Shown here piece after piece: positions 9,594 through 54,099 of a DNA stretch of 64,000 bases. The notes beneath the pieces are model-generated. The model had not been told where the DNA came from and did no database searches. It saw only the letters and a list, made by a program, of their open reading frames with translations. The DNA lies in the NCBI GenBank assembly GCA_034440635.1, contig JAOTON010001526.1:1559001-1623000 (forward strand), written 5' to 3'. This DNA comes from Lepas anatifera. Lineage: Eukaryota > Arthropoda > Thecostraca > Lepadidae. Each line of letters opens with the position of its first letter. The stretch's first letter is position 1. The position numbers were made by a program, and so were the translations under genes.

Positions 9594-12500
9594 GTAAGTC
9601 TTCACTGTTCTGGACGGTAGTCTTTGTTGGATGCAGTAAGCCAGAAGTTTTATTGTTGGAATCTAGCTTGTGTGTGTGTGTGTGTCCTGGTTAATGCCTT
9701 CGCATTTTCCCATCATCACTTTTATCCGTCTTTCAGTAGATATTTAGGAAGAAGTTGCTTGATTACAGGTTTGACGATAGGGAAGGTTAAATCTGTAGAT
9801 ATAGATATTTACTTTTGAAATTTGATTTTAGAATATCGCGCCAATGTCCATGTTCCTGAACGTTAGTCCCGTTTATCCCCTCCGTGCCCACTGCCCAGTC
9901 GCGATTGGATATCAGGTTTTAGTGTGTTTCCTTGAACAGTAAGTGATAAACGCCAGGACGGTTAGCACGTTTAAGTCAGCACGGTTAGCCCATGCATGAA
10001 GTCATGTTTGGGAGGTAACTGGATGGTAGCGTGGAGGTTCCCCATTTTCGCTGCATGATTTGGCAATTCAGGGCCGCAGATGGTTCACGTGTGCCGATAG
10101 CGGGGCGACATGTTTGCTTATGATTTCTGTGCTGGACTAGTGGTGCAATAAGTCGAAGTGCTGAAGCTGGCTACACTTATTGTTGGCATTGTATTTGTCA
10201 TCGAGGAATTCTGGTTATTCTGAGGTAGCTAATCATTCGGAAATTTTGTATTGTCCATGCTTACATTTTGCATCATTTGCGCGTTTTTTCATTGTCTCAC
10301 ATTGTGATGAAATTGGTTTTACACCGAGTGTGATGTCAAAATTCGTGGAAAAAAACTGGATAAAGGTACAATGGAATAAATATCAGGCGTATCCCGGCAC
10401 CACAAAAATTACTTAAAATATTTGTCAGTGTGCTTCTTCGCTGAAAGCAATGCAAACAAACAATTCCACCAAAAGTAATACAAAGTCAATAAGTATTCAA
10501 ATACTCCTAGATTAATTTATCTCAAGGTCTAACGTTTTTCAGATTGCTAGCCATTTTCTTTTGTAGTTCCGAAAAATCTGGCTGTAAGTCACTCATAATA
10601 TCACAAAATGAAAAAGTGCAGAACGTAGAATATTCTAACTCAAGTTTGGGATGTCAAAATGATTTTGATCCCTGCATAGGTTTCCACGAAAAATGTTGGA
10701 TTTCAGGACGCAGTGACTGCGGATTGAAAATTGCTTACCATCTGTTTCTCTGAAATTTTGTGCTCAAAATGTGTATATTATATTGTACTGAGTTCGACTG
10801 GCGACCATATGAGAGAAAAACCCGACAGGGCGCGCTTGCTTCTACTTTGTTTGACTTCTGTTTTGGCTGTGGGTCTCAGCTAGGGCCAGGGTGGTAACCA
10901 CTTTTTGATGATACATTTTTATGAAGCATTGATGCTATTGTTTCGTCGATGATACATTGTTTTATTAAATATTTATGTTATTTTTTTCGTCTGGGCCCAC
11001 CCTGCAAATGTGATAATGTTGTATCGCATTTTCATGTTAGTATCACTTGTGATAATGAAGTTAACGAGAAAGGTAGGGTCATGCTGGTGAAGCTGCAACA
11101 GTTTATTGTATATTATGGTACGCTTGATAACGTAACAATGCAGGAGGCTGAAACTTCTTTGCATCATTGCTTTCTGAAATATAATTTTAGGAGCTATGTG
11201 GCTATCTCCTCGAATTCGGGATGGATATGTAAGCAAAACTCAGCGATTATATGTGGGGACACGGGTCTTCGTCAGAGTCTTAGTACAATAGATATTCGAA
11301 AACATTTTTGGTCATCGTATGATTCCTACGCTCGTATTGATTTATAATTTTCCTCGCTCATACGATGGCCTATAATTGCTCAAGCAGCTGCTGCGGTAAG
11401 ATTCTGATATAGATCTGTGCTCGAAGATATAATTACTTAATTTTGTTCAATTTTTCATGCAGGACTTAGGGATAAGGGCAAAATAACATCTTACCAAATT
11501 ATGATCATGTCCATCGCTCTAGCCTTGCAGAATCTATCACCGTTTGGTAAGATGGTTTGAATGCCAGTTGGATCGTCCCCGAGTGACCTCCCTTACTGGC
11601 CTGAGACTCACTGGCCGCTCTTCTTCGGCAGAGAGGCGCGCTCACCTGTAAGTTCCGTCTTCCGGAGGAGGCCAAGGATGGCTTCAGAAACGAGGCAGCC
11701 AAATACAACACCTCGCAGGACATACCCGAGAAGGGGAAGATCTACGACAAGAAGCCGTTCATGATGGAGGTCAAAAAGGGCAAAACGTACATGTGGTGTT
11801 CGTGTGGACTAAGCAGAAGACAGGTGAGTCAGTTTTTTCTCAGACTTTGGTCATTCACTGGGAGTTGACCAGGGTTGATCAGTTGCTAGTGAGCCTCACT
11901 AGTAACTAGTCAAATTTTCAAATGCGGCTGAATTTCACTGGAACGAGGACATCTGTGTAAGCAAACTCAGGCGATTGCACAAGGTGGGCGAATCCGCTGT
12001 CCGAAAGTTAGGAAAATGGTCCAGCTCTTTTACTTGAATCGATATTAGGTTCGGCGGCGCTGGCCTGCAACAAGGGCACTATCCGATGCAGTGCTTCTGT
12101 CTTAGGCTCCATGGCCAAATTACGATCCGTATCGGACTACCAATCCACTCCATCAACGGCTATTTCCTCAGCACTGTAGCGCGGTCTGTGCTAAAGTGCT
12201 GGTTAAATAGCACTTGAGGGACTCAGTTATTATCCTGATCAGCGGTCCACTCCGGAGCACTTTTGGTCATGCTGCGCGTGGAGGCGAATTCCCGCGGGGT
12301 GTCAGACTTCCCCTCCGGAAACTGTTTGTCTCGGCAGACACTGCTTAGGGCAATGTATAAGAAATTGAGGGAGGCCACGTACCTAGTTTTTTTCTTGATG
12401 GTGTTTTCACGGTGTGTTTCGTAGATTCTTAAACGAAATTCTTTATCTTTGTTTATAAAATTACTATAATTCGACTAGAAGTGTGTAAAATTTGGCCACT

Positions 12501-13379
12501 TTGGGGGGAGCAGCGATTATTGGACCCTGTGGAACGCTCTGTAACCTGGGTAGGCGGTCTCCTGAATTGTGTATACATTCTCTGAGGCAATGGGTGCAAA
12601 TGGTGGGTGATAGGACATCTGCATGATAAAACTAGAGGCTTTTCGCTATGCTGTAAAGGTGGTATATCAGTTCAGTTTTGATACAGGTGCCATATTTCCA
12701 TTAACGCCTACCCCACGCTTGCTGGCTTTGGTTTTGGAGTCACTGTTTCCGTTAGGAAACGTCATAAGCGTCGCCCCCGGCAAAAAAGTAAAGGGCCAGT
12801 CACTCTTTAATCTGCTACTGACAAGAAACTTTTCCCTCCAAAGCCAGAATATCGGATTTTATCTCATTGCTGCCTTCCGCAGTGGCGCGATACAAATTTT
12901 TTTATTTTTTTCAAATTTTGCCGAAATCGGGATTTTTATGAGAAGTGGAGGGGAGGGGTAGGCCTGGACCCCATTTCCTATTCCGACGTGTATTTAAAAA
13001 CTAATGGTAGCGCCAAACTGATTTTAACCACCATCATTGGATACTTCAATGTCTATCCGACGTCTTGGAATTCAATCGGATTATCTGTAACACGTATTGC
13101 ATGTAGACAGTAGCGGATTTCTCTGCGGTACATTATCGGCGATGGTATGCCACACTCCACAGCATCTCTTCCACACCCTGTACTGAGGCATGTCTGTTTC
13201 AGCCGCTGTGCGACGGCTCGCACCGCAACCCGTTGAAGGGAGTGAAGCAGCGGCCGGTGAAGTTTGTCTCGGACACGGACCGAGAGGTGTGGTTCTGCAT
13301 GTGCAAGCAGACCGACCACAGGCCCTTCTGCGACGGCTCGCACAAGCACCCGGACGTGCAGGCTGCCGTCAGGGGCTGA
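9543..13379 (+). CDS. CISD3: CDGSH iron-sulfur domain protein 3, mitochondrial (CISD3/MiNT)
   Basis: Complete three-exon gene: 9543-9593, 11632-11823 and 13203-13379, all joined in phase 0, giving 139 aa. Residues 1-17 (MLAARFGAVQLSRALST) form a basic, Ser/Arg-rich, acid-free N-terminus typical of a mitochondrial presequence. Two CDGSH motifs follow: CSCGLSRRQPLCDGSH, which spans the exon 2/3 junction, and CMCKQTDHRPFCDGSH. Both keep the three Cys and one His that bind a [2Fe-2S] cluster in this family (C-x-C-x2-S/T-x3-P-x-C-D-G-S-H). Having two motifs in one chain and no membrane anchor distinguishes CISD3 from CISD1/2. The known role is matrix iron-sulfur and redox handling. Donors are ACG|GTAAGT and CAG|GTGAGT; acceptors are TTCTTCGGCAG and GTCTGTTTCAG. 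Nothing is missing or broken. Confidence 0.92.
9594..11631 (+). other. CISD3 intron 1
   Basis: About 2 kb with GT-AG ends. A short (TG)n run sits near 9669-9684. A 132-codon open frame at 10949-11347 has no recognisable domain and lies in AT-rich intron sequence. No repeats with clear ends were seen. Confidence 0.6.
11632..11823 (+). CDS. CISD3: CISD3 exon 2
   Basis: Sixty-four codons, phase 0 at both ends. It starts after TTCTTCGGCAG and ends SRRQ at a CAG|GTGAGT donor. It carries the first two Cys of cluster motif 1 (YMWCSCGLSRRQ). Confidence 0.9.
11824..13202 (+). other. CISD3 intron 2
   Basis: About 1.4 kb, GT-AG. No coding sequence or repeat with clear ends was recognised. Confidence 0.6.
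13203..13379 (+). CDS. CISD3: CISD3 exon 3
   Basis: Fifty-eight codons plus TGA. It begins PLCDGSH, completing motif 1, and contains all of motif 2 (FCMCKQTDHRPFCDGSH). The acceptor has a good pyrimidine tract (TGTCTGTTTCAG). Confidence 0.92.
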   Translation, partial: PLCDGSHRNPLKGVKQRPVKFVSDTDREVWFCMCKQTDHRPFCDGSHKHPDVQAAVRG

Positions 13380-15492
13380 CTCTGTCCGGGTCTGCGGGGT
13401 AGTTAGTGAGGGGAGGCTAGTTGTCTAGGTGACTGGTGTAGTGAAATTCGGGCTGTGGTGGCCGTTCAACTGGTCTGTAAAGCGGACTTGAACCAATTCC
13501 GTCTGCTGAAGCATTGTGAAAGCCAGGACTGCTACATCTGTCGTTTATTGCGGCTTAAAGTCAGGGCTGAGGAGGGAAAAGTATGCTGTTGTGATCACAG
13601 TTGGTGCATTAACAGCACTGGCCCAGTGGGTGACTCCGGGGTCCCTCGACTGCGCATTAGATGCGTGAGCACATTTCACGGGTCATTCGCGTTAGTTGAT
13701 GTTCAATAGGAAAGCTGAAAAGCAAGCTCCGGTCATGGCATGACAGCAATGCTGCTGTTGTAAACAATTGTTGGCCTGTCTAAAAATCAATGTTGCATTT
13801 GAAAGAGTTTCTTCTCGACCAGCTGTTCATTTGTTGTGCCTCCTTCAATGAATTGATACTCCTATCACAGCACGATTGGGACGAAACAGGCAGGTTGCGG
13901 CCTCGCGAAGCATCAGTATGCGGTGTCAGTATTTTTACGCACCGTTGAGCGACGTGTTTCAGAGTCGTTTTTTAGGCTGGTGGGTTGGCTGGTAGCTGCG
14001 ATGTGCCGGACATCTCGTTAGTGACAGCTCCTCTTCTCCTCGTTGGTTCGGAAGCTGGATATCGTGGTCTCCCGCTAGCTCGTGAGGTCTAGTCTTAGCT
14101 CAGCGAAAAGACCACTGGATGAAGTGGTTAAATTTTTTTCTAATGTACGGTTGTTTAGCGATGAGGATCATGCTAGATATGTATGAATATTGAAAACGTT
14201 TCTTGAAAATTGATTCAGTGGTTCATCAGGATCATCATTGAAAGGATCATCAGGTGCTGAGTGGGCGAGGTAAAGTTATGCCGGGTCCTGGAAATATAGG
14301 CAAGCCCCCCGCGCAAAAAGCACTGAATGCAATTTTGATTGCGCTTTTTTCGTTCTGTTATCCATGTCAAACATTGGGTGTGATCTTGTAGTTGTGTGTG
14401 GTCGATCCCCAAAGCTGTTGGTGAGATTTAGCCTTCAGCTAGCAAAGTTCGGACTCTGCCTGCACTGGAATGCTCTGTGGCCCTGGGCCCCGTTTTATCA
14501 TTTGAATCGTGGTGTCATGCGAGTCATCTGGTGCATCTCTGTACTGTGCCTTGCTGTGTATATTTGTAGTGGTTATGTCGTGCTTCAGCGCTGTGGTCAT
14601 AATATACCCACTTTCTGAGGAGGTATCCGTGACGTTACCTTCTCTCTCAAAAATTCTGAAACCACTGGCTAAGTTCGCACAACATGAGAATTAGGAAAAC
14701 CTGAAGAGTGCTGAGTTGCAACAGTTAAAGCTCCCTCGTTGAGGATTAATCGTATGAAGGTGAAGAGTGGTGCCTAATTGGTACCGCTCCAAGGCAGCGC
14801 CGAACGGTCAGAGCTGTGAACGCGGCACTTTTTTACCAGAGCGAGTATTTCTGGCCGGAACCATATTCGGTCAAGTGCTGAGCCCGGAATGTGACCGAAT
14901 AGGTATTTAAGCCAGTGACTAGCCGCCATGCGCGTAACGGCGACGTTTGCTCAATCTGTGCGTCAGCTCACATTGGATCCAATCCTACGATTAATTTGTA
15001 ATGTGACTATAGTCAGTTTTGCTGATACTGCGTCAACAGTGGCGGTGATACCAGGACACTGGTACGTTGTGGTGGGCGGGTGCTAGGCCAGCTCAGTGCG
15101 GCAAATTTGGGGGCAAGTGACTGCCGAAGTACTGTACATCGTATGAACCTTCATTCTTCAAACGAAATTGTCTTTAAAACTCTAAGTTGACCACACAATC
15201 TTTAATTATGGATTATTGTGAAGCGAGGTAGCTTAGTCCAGACAACATCGATTTACAGCGCCGATCAGTTTGCCTCACGCTTTGTCGAGTACTAGAGAGC
15301 TGTGAAGAAATGACGGAGGGCTACACCATTGAATACATGTCTCACTTCAACAAAAATCACACCTATACTGCCCATATAAAGGTCCAGGGTTTTCACTTTG
15401 GCACTGAGCCGTCGTTGTAAGGGGTTGCATATTCGCCTGCAACGAGCTTGTTTGTCCCCGTCTCAGTTTTCCTGCTATCTCGTGAGCGATGA
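13380..15492. other. Convergent intergenic region
   Basis: Lies between the CISD3 stop (+) and the lectin-receptor stop (-). It should hold both 3' UTRs. An ATTAAA on the minus strand at 15201-15206 is the nearest poly(A)-like signal for the receptor gene; no AATAAA was found near CISD3. No coding sequence recognised. Confidence 0.35.
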
Positions 15493-48261
<32,769 letters not shown>

Positions 48262-49416
48262 TGTTACTCAGGGGAAGCAACGGCGGCTACAGGCACTGAT
48301 GCAGCACTGGTTGCAAGCTTCTGTCTCTTCTTCAGTCACAACAAACCGAGGTTTCTATCACAGCCAGTTTATGCAGAAGTCTTCTGACATATGGTAAAAA
48401 AAACAGTTGAAGTTGATAACTTTAAGGGAACCTTTAATCGCGCTTAATAATTCCTTTGTTCCTGGGTGTACTCTCTGATACTGGAGAGCTGCTGAAGAGT
48501 TCTGATGCTGAAGCTACCCAAGTGCGGTATCACTAATCACATACCTAACTTAGTTGCGTGCTTTCTCACCCACTTACGAACAGTTGGTCCAGCTACCTGT
48601 ATTAAACACCTTCTTCAATCACTCGCGCTCCGCAAACACTTCTTGCGTGGCATTAAACATCACCAACATCAACATTCCGTTCCGCTCTCTACAGCACGCA
48701 TCTCTCGTTACGCTCGTTTTCAATCCCCAGCACCATTATTATCTGCAGCTTCTGTGATATCACCGTCGTAGCTTTACGAGTTTTCAGCAACACCAACGGC
48801 CTCAACACTGCCAAAAACAAGACGAGAACTGAAGTTTGAACGGCACAGACAGGCAGTACACACACCCGCGCTGTCTCACTCTGTGAGTACGACCGCTCGG
48901 ACGGAAACAGCTGAGAACCACCACCACTGAGAGATAAGCTCCATCCGGGCTAGACGGCGGTCACTTCAGAACGCTGTCTTTGTACCAGAAATAAGCGAGC
49001 CTTGACGGTGTTGTTGTTGCTTTAACATGCGCAGTGCAGGGGTGTGGATTTCCGAACATCAATGGAAGTGCACAAATATGAAGGCCGAAAAATCGTTGGA
49101 CCAAGAATTCAGCACAAATTCAGCTGCCCAAGTTCATACATCTCGGCATTCTATCGCGCTTGTTTATCATGACTTCCTAAATGTATTCAAAATCGCCATC
49201 CTCTCACAAAAATGGCATCAATATGATTTATGTTTCATCAAAAAATAATCGTGGACAAGATAAAGATAGATTCAGCCTTCCTGCCTGGGAGCCTCCTCTT
49301 TCTATTTTTAATTTTGCCTAAGTTGTTCCCAGCTCAGTTTTTTGGATTCGGTTTCTCATTAAAGTCATCAAGGGACTTGTCACGGAGACTCCAACCCCAC
49401 CACCCGCAATAAAGGT
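48262..49416. other. 5' UTR and promoter side of lectin receptor
   Basis: Should contain the minus-strand receptor promoter. No clear TATA or initiator could be placed and no coding sequence was recognised. Confidence 0.35.
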
Positions 49417-50203
49417 TTAACACGCGCATTGACGGGGTCTGCCACTCGCATTGACGGGGCGGTACCCCCCCTAGATCTCGAGAACCACGGTAGGTAGCGA
49501 AAACGGTAAACGGTGTTGGGCTGCCCATCCACTTTCCATCGAAAACATTTGAACTTTTGTAGGTACATTTAGGTCACGGAGGTCAAACATGCCCGTCATA
49601 GGGATAACATGTAAATTGTTTTTCGGGCATTTCATCTGACAAGTAAAGATAGAGCAAAACAACTTGAACTATATGAATCCTCTTAGCAAGCCGAATCGAA
49701 TGATATATAATTTGACCTTGCTAGGTCAAATCAAGGATTTGACCTGACCTGAGGTCGGTCGGGTTAATTATATAAAATGCATATATTAGAACCGCAAAGC
49801 CCAGGCGAGTCTAATGCAGCTAAAATAAATGCTCTATCACCATCCGTTACTGAGTTATTCCGTAAAAACCATTTTTCCATGTATTTCCAATGGGAGGTCA
49901 TGCCTCGTACCTGACCTTAGGTATCGATATCAAAATACCGGAACATATGTTAGAGAACTCGGTAGGGCCATTATGTGATATGAGTTTCATCGGATAAGTT
50001 CACCCTGCTCCGACTTATGCTACTTAAACTTTTTTGAGGTCGGTCTTGACCTTACTGGTGACCTGACCTGAGATGACCTAACCTTAAAATTTTCTAGAGT
50101 TGTAAAATGATGAGGAAAGGTATGTACGGCGGCGCGTAGCGCCACCGTTTTTCACTATCTCCGAAAACCCGAGGGGGCGGTACCCCCCGTCAATGCGTGT
50201 TAA
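49417..50203. mobile_element. TTAA element with AGGTCA-rich interior, copy 3
   Basis: Ends TTAACACGCGCATTGACGGGG (left) and, inverted, TTAACACGCATTGACGGGG. Includes a perfect direct repeat AGGTCACGGAGGTCA near 49571 (two half-sites spaced by three) and clusters at 49710-49760 and 50035-50090. No coding frame. Confidence 0.75.
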
Positions 50204-50207
50204 TTTA

Positions 50208-50424
50208 GAAGCTAAAGTTTAACGTCCCACAAAGCACAGGGACGGCCACCCCACTCAGGTCACCCATTCACCGGTCAGTTGCCAGCCGACCTACGTCGGG
50301 TAAACTATTGAGCGCCAGAGCGTCTCAGGGAAACCAATCCCAAGCTTGGATATGCACTGCCACTGCATGTTTCTGAGCAGCGGGCCGGAGCCCAAAGCTC
50401 TAACAACTGAGCTACCGGGGGTGG
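50208..50424 (-). mobile_element. tRNA-like SINE
   Basis: Minus strand begins with an A-box-like GGTAGCTCAGTTGTTAGAGC; the B box is degenerate. Body of about 200 bases follows to a point just beyond the TTAA of the element at 49417-50203. Confidence 0.55.
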
Positions 50425-51457
50425 CTGGTTACGTCCCTCAGCGTCGAACCAAGGGGCACAACGACAAATTTTTCAGGTTCCCTTCGGCTGCGTCGAAACT
50501 GTAAAGAGAGGTGCTTTCATTCGTGTTTTATTTTTATTTAGTGATTTTACGAACAAGTGCCCCACAATCGATCCGTTTAACAACATATGACACATTCTTA
50601 AAGGTTATCAGATGTAGTTAAGTACATCAAACAGCACCCGTTTTAATTATCTTGTGGCTCTCAATGTTTTAGAGGAAGTGTTTACCTTTTATCTTGTCTT
50701 TTCACTCGTGCTTTTATCTACACATCTTGTATAACAATTTATATCATTTTAGAGCCCTTATGTCACGATCATGTTTTTTCATACTGAGTTTTTTTATGAT
50801 ACCGGGACTTAGGGCAAGCGTATGGTTTTGTTCAGAGGCCAAGGAATGGTTTGAAAAGTGGGGGGGCCAACCTTAGAAGGGGCCACCTCAAGGGGGCCCA
50901 CAATTACGAACAATTTTAGATAGCTCATTTGGTTTTAATAAGGCACGCACGCACACTAGGTTGTCAATATATGAAAAATTGAGAAATTAAATTTTGCCCT
51001 ATGACTTCGAGACTACCTATGATGACGTAATCAATCATAGTACCTAAAAAGCAAAAGAATATTGTTTGGTTTTTACCTATACCTTTTTCAAGTAAGAAAT
51101 ACATTTTTAAGCTCTTTTGGAGGATTTCAATCATTTTTTACCATTAGCACGTTTTTTATATTTAGATGTTTAGGCTCTTTTTATCATATTTACGGAGTTA
51201 AAAACTGTTTAGAAAACTACAAACAATGCTTTGATACCAAATAGTCTTACCTTGCTATGCCTAACCAACTTGTATTTACTTATTTAATGACAAAAAATGG
51301 GACCATTTATTTAGGTTATTACGGATCCCTTCTTTACATCATTAGATAATAATTTAGGTAAAGGCTGATCACAATAAATCCGCCTAGCTATATTTTGATG
51401 CCTAAGATACCGAGTTCCAGAATGACTGCAAGTGCAATGTACTTGATGGCCAGCTTT
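50425..51457. other. AT-rich intergenic DNA
   Basis: No coding sequence or structured repeat recognised; a G/C-rich patch at 50855-50900 resembles a single hAT-MITE end without a partner. Confidence 0.35.
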
Positions 51458-51655
51458 GTGATGCCGAGGAGGTGCGGGCATGGCGGTACAGTGACTAGCA
51501 ACCTTGCTTTCCACGGGGCCGACCCGGGTTTTAGGCCCGGCAGATTCCTTGTGCAAGGAGCAATTTGACTCCCAAGAAACCCCTCGAACAGAGAAAGAGT
51601 TGGCGGCGCCATATAACCCTGACAGTTGGTGCGTCGATAAGCCCTAACAATTATG
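51458..51655 (+). mobile_element. tRNA-derived SINE
   Basis: Same body as 30001-30196 in the opposite orientation: GAGTTGGCGGCGCCATATAA, CAGTTGGTGCGTCGATAAGC; B-box-like CCCGGGTTTTAGGCCCGG. A second, 3'-truncated copy follows at 51656-51775 with CCCGGGTTCAAGGCCCGG. Confidence 0.75.
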
Positions 51656-51775
51656 CTGGTTTCCACGCGGCCAACCCGGGTTCAAGGCCCGGGGATTCCC
51701 TAAGCAAAGATCAATATGGCTCCCGAGAAACCCTTCCAATAGGCAAAGAGCCCCAAAATGTATTGTTATTATGCC
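51656..51775 (+). mobile_element. Truncated SINE copy
   Basis: Head-to-mid fragment of the preceding SINE (CCCGGGTTCAAGGCCCGG, then CTCCCGAGAAACCCTTCC), ending in ATTGTTATTATG. Confidence 0.65.
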
Positions 51776-51854
51776 GAGCAGGTCCAGCTTTGATCCTGAG
51801 TACCAGTTCGATGTGCTATACCCTTTGGCAGAGGAATCCATCCCTCCTCTCAGC

Positions 51855-52051
51855 CAGGGGCGCCGCCACGGAATTTTCGCAGGGGGGACGGACCCGGGAT
51901 GGTGCTGACCGGGAAAGGCGAATTTGTAGCATATTCGGTACCTGACAGCATTAATGACGATTGACCCAAAAATTTTGCCGGGGACGTCCCCCTGGTTGGC
52001 CAAAAGGGGGGACGCGTCCCCCATCCCCATCCCCCACTTTCGGCGCCCATG
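51855..52051. mobile_element. hAT-like MITE, 197 bp, perfect 8-bp TSD
   Basis: Ends CAGGGGCGCCGCC and, inverted, CATGGGCGCCGAAAG. Perfect flanks CTCTCAGC at 51847-51854 and 52052-52059. Opposite orientation copy of the family at 7462-7650. Confidence 0.9.
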
Positions 52052-52060
52052 CTCTCAGCA

Positions 52061-52446
52061 TTACAGACTGAACTGCCTCCAGCTGTCACTTCCTTTACAG
52101 CTCTGTCTATGGCCTATGTGTGGGCGGCAGAGGAAGTACTCTACCATCATGTGCTTCCCCATGAACTCTGGTGTCTTGCACTTGGTCAAGCTGCAGGCCA
52201 TGATAAACTCGTTGGTGACCTCCCGGTCGATTATATCGTTGAGGGCAGACGCCTCTGTGTTGAGGCAGGACATGATCCGCAGCCTGAGGGGGTGTTTCCT
52301 TCTCCTGCTCTCCTCTGATGGAGATAATCTTGACAAAGACGAACTTTCTCCTCCTCGCTGCAGAGCAATGTCATCAAGATCGCCTTGGTGTGAACGAACA
52401 TTGCAGAGGAGCACACGGCGGGCATGGCATTCAACTGCACCACCAT
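52061..52446 (-). pseudogene. Transposon-derived protein fragment, inverted arm 1
   Basis: Minus strand encodes LRIMSCLNTEASALNDIID, VTNEFIMACSLTKCKTPEF, and an upstream FVHTKAILMTLLCSEEEK. Homologous to the plus-strand fragment at 52679-53060. The Cys-His-Thr-Gln block of the family reads FLCRPHIG here, so it is degenerate. I recognise the general pattern (a 'LIDW...EPPLT...FPCHTQAVE' region) from multicopy transposon-like proteins; the class name is uncertain. Confidence 0.6.
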
Positions 52447-52678
52447 GGGCTTGGTACGAAGGCAGGAGAGCTCGAACTGACGTTCTGAGGGCCGTCCAGT
52501 CAGTCGTTGCTGGATTCACATGTAGCCAGTAGGGAAAGTAAGGCTCGATAATGATAGCGACGATCTCCTACCAAGGTCCAATTTCCCTACTGACTCTCAA
52601 TGAAGGTTATCAACAACTTGGTAGACGGTCCCAGAAACGTCCTATCATAGCTCTCATGCCTCAGGATCCAGTCCCTAG

Positions 52679-53060
52679 ATGGTGCAATTGACTGTCATGC
52701 CAACCGTGTGCTCCTCTGAATGGTTCTCTCATTCTGAGGAGATCCTGATGAACATAGCATGTTCTGCAGTGAGGAGGAGGAGAGGAGGACCACCTTCTAC
52801 AAGACCATCTCCATCAGAGGGGAGCAGGAGGTGGGGAGCACCTCTCTTAGGCTGCGGACCCTGCCCTACGTCAACACACAGATGACCACTCTCACAAATA
52901 GAATTGACTGGGACGGGGTTACCGAGCCTATCATCACCTGCAGCTTGATCAAATCCAAGTTCCCAGGGTTCGTGGCGAAGCCCATGGAGGTAGAGCACTT
53001 CGTCTGCCACACGCAGGCCATAGCTGTGGATGCCACGTCTGCAAAGCAAATGACAGCTGC
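52679..53060 (+). pseudogene. Transposon-derived protein fragment, inverted arm 2
   Basis: Plus strand encodes CSEEEERRTTFYKTISIRG, LPYVNTQMTTLTNRIDWDG, VTEPIITCSLIKSKFPGF and MEVEHFVCHTQAIA. The IDW, EP, LTxxLS-like and CHTQA blocks follow the order seen in multicopy invertebrate transposon proteins. With 52061-52446 it forms an inverted pair around a spacer of about 230 bases. The frame is partly open but lacks the rest of the protein. Confidence 0.6.
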
Positions 53061-54099
53061 CAATTCTGTCTGTCGTGCTGGAAGAGGAATGGTTTTATCA
53101 GGCGATAGGCCCAGCACACCAAACTTATCGTCAGGATCAACAGCAAGCAGGACCTCCTCGGCATCGCTAAGTTGACGATCAAATAGATGAGCTTGCAATC
53201 AATCTGAAACTCTATTTTAGGCCTTGAAAGACAGCTAGACTTATCGTGACCATCCATTCTCTGAATCAATTCCCACTGCTGTAAAGAAGGAGTCCGTAAT
53301 GACCTAAATATCTCATCTCGTTTGAGTCATGAAATAGGTGATTCAAAGCTATCTAGGCATAGAAAAGTGTGGTCCTTTGATATAAGGGCACTGGCTGTGC
53401 TTTTCTAAATACTTCTTTGTGAATGCGATAAAAAAATCCGGAACATCTGCAGATATAAAGTACAATGCTCTTGGTGAAGCTGGTTTGAATGCCCCCCAAA
53501 AAACTTAGAAATGCATTTTTCAGTCGAGAACGGGATAGGTAAAAAGACCTAGACTATTTTTGGCTTTGATTATTTTGATTAGACCGTAACAGAACTGGAA
53601 ATCATGGGGAAAAATCTTTTTTTAAATTTTGTATATATTGACACAACCTAATACACACCGGAGTGCACCAGGTATTTCCATACATGACTTCTTACGTTAT
53701 TTTCCGCTGCTTCCTTTCATCGAATAGTTCCGTGTTGTTTTTTTCACTTAGTAGTAGAAGACGGCCGGCCTCATCACGCCTTTCGATGGCTCAGGGACGA
53801 CTGTTGCTCGGCATTTGGTGCGGGGTGCGTGTCCGATTCCCACTTTGTGTGGGATTGATATGAGATGAAGTTTGATTCTGTCCAGTTCTCGGGGCTCATT
53901 TGGAAACACTCGGGTAGTAGGTGCATTGGCCTTTTTCACGAAGCGCTCCTCCTCCAGGGGCTTGTAGGCGGCGTACTACGGAATTGGAACTTTCCCAGAC
54001 AAGCTGTCGAGCCCGTTTGGGTTTCTTGTTCTATATTACAGTTGCTGATATTTGTATATTCGTTGCAGGGACCGAACACAAAAGGGGGAGGGCAGCATC
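53061..54099. other. Non-coding DNA
   Basis: No coding sequence recognised. The direct-repeat arm described with the next minisatellite begins near 53999. Confidence 0.35.

Noticed and set aside
10949..11347. 132-codon plus-strand frame in CISD3 intron 1
   Set aside because: AT-rich, no domain, and lies between two verified CISD3 exons. Length is within chance for this composition.
12623..12961. 112-codon plus-strand frame in CISD3 intron 2
   Set aside because: Intronic, no domain, ends in homopolymer-rich sequence.
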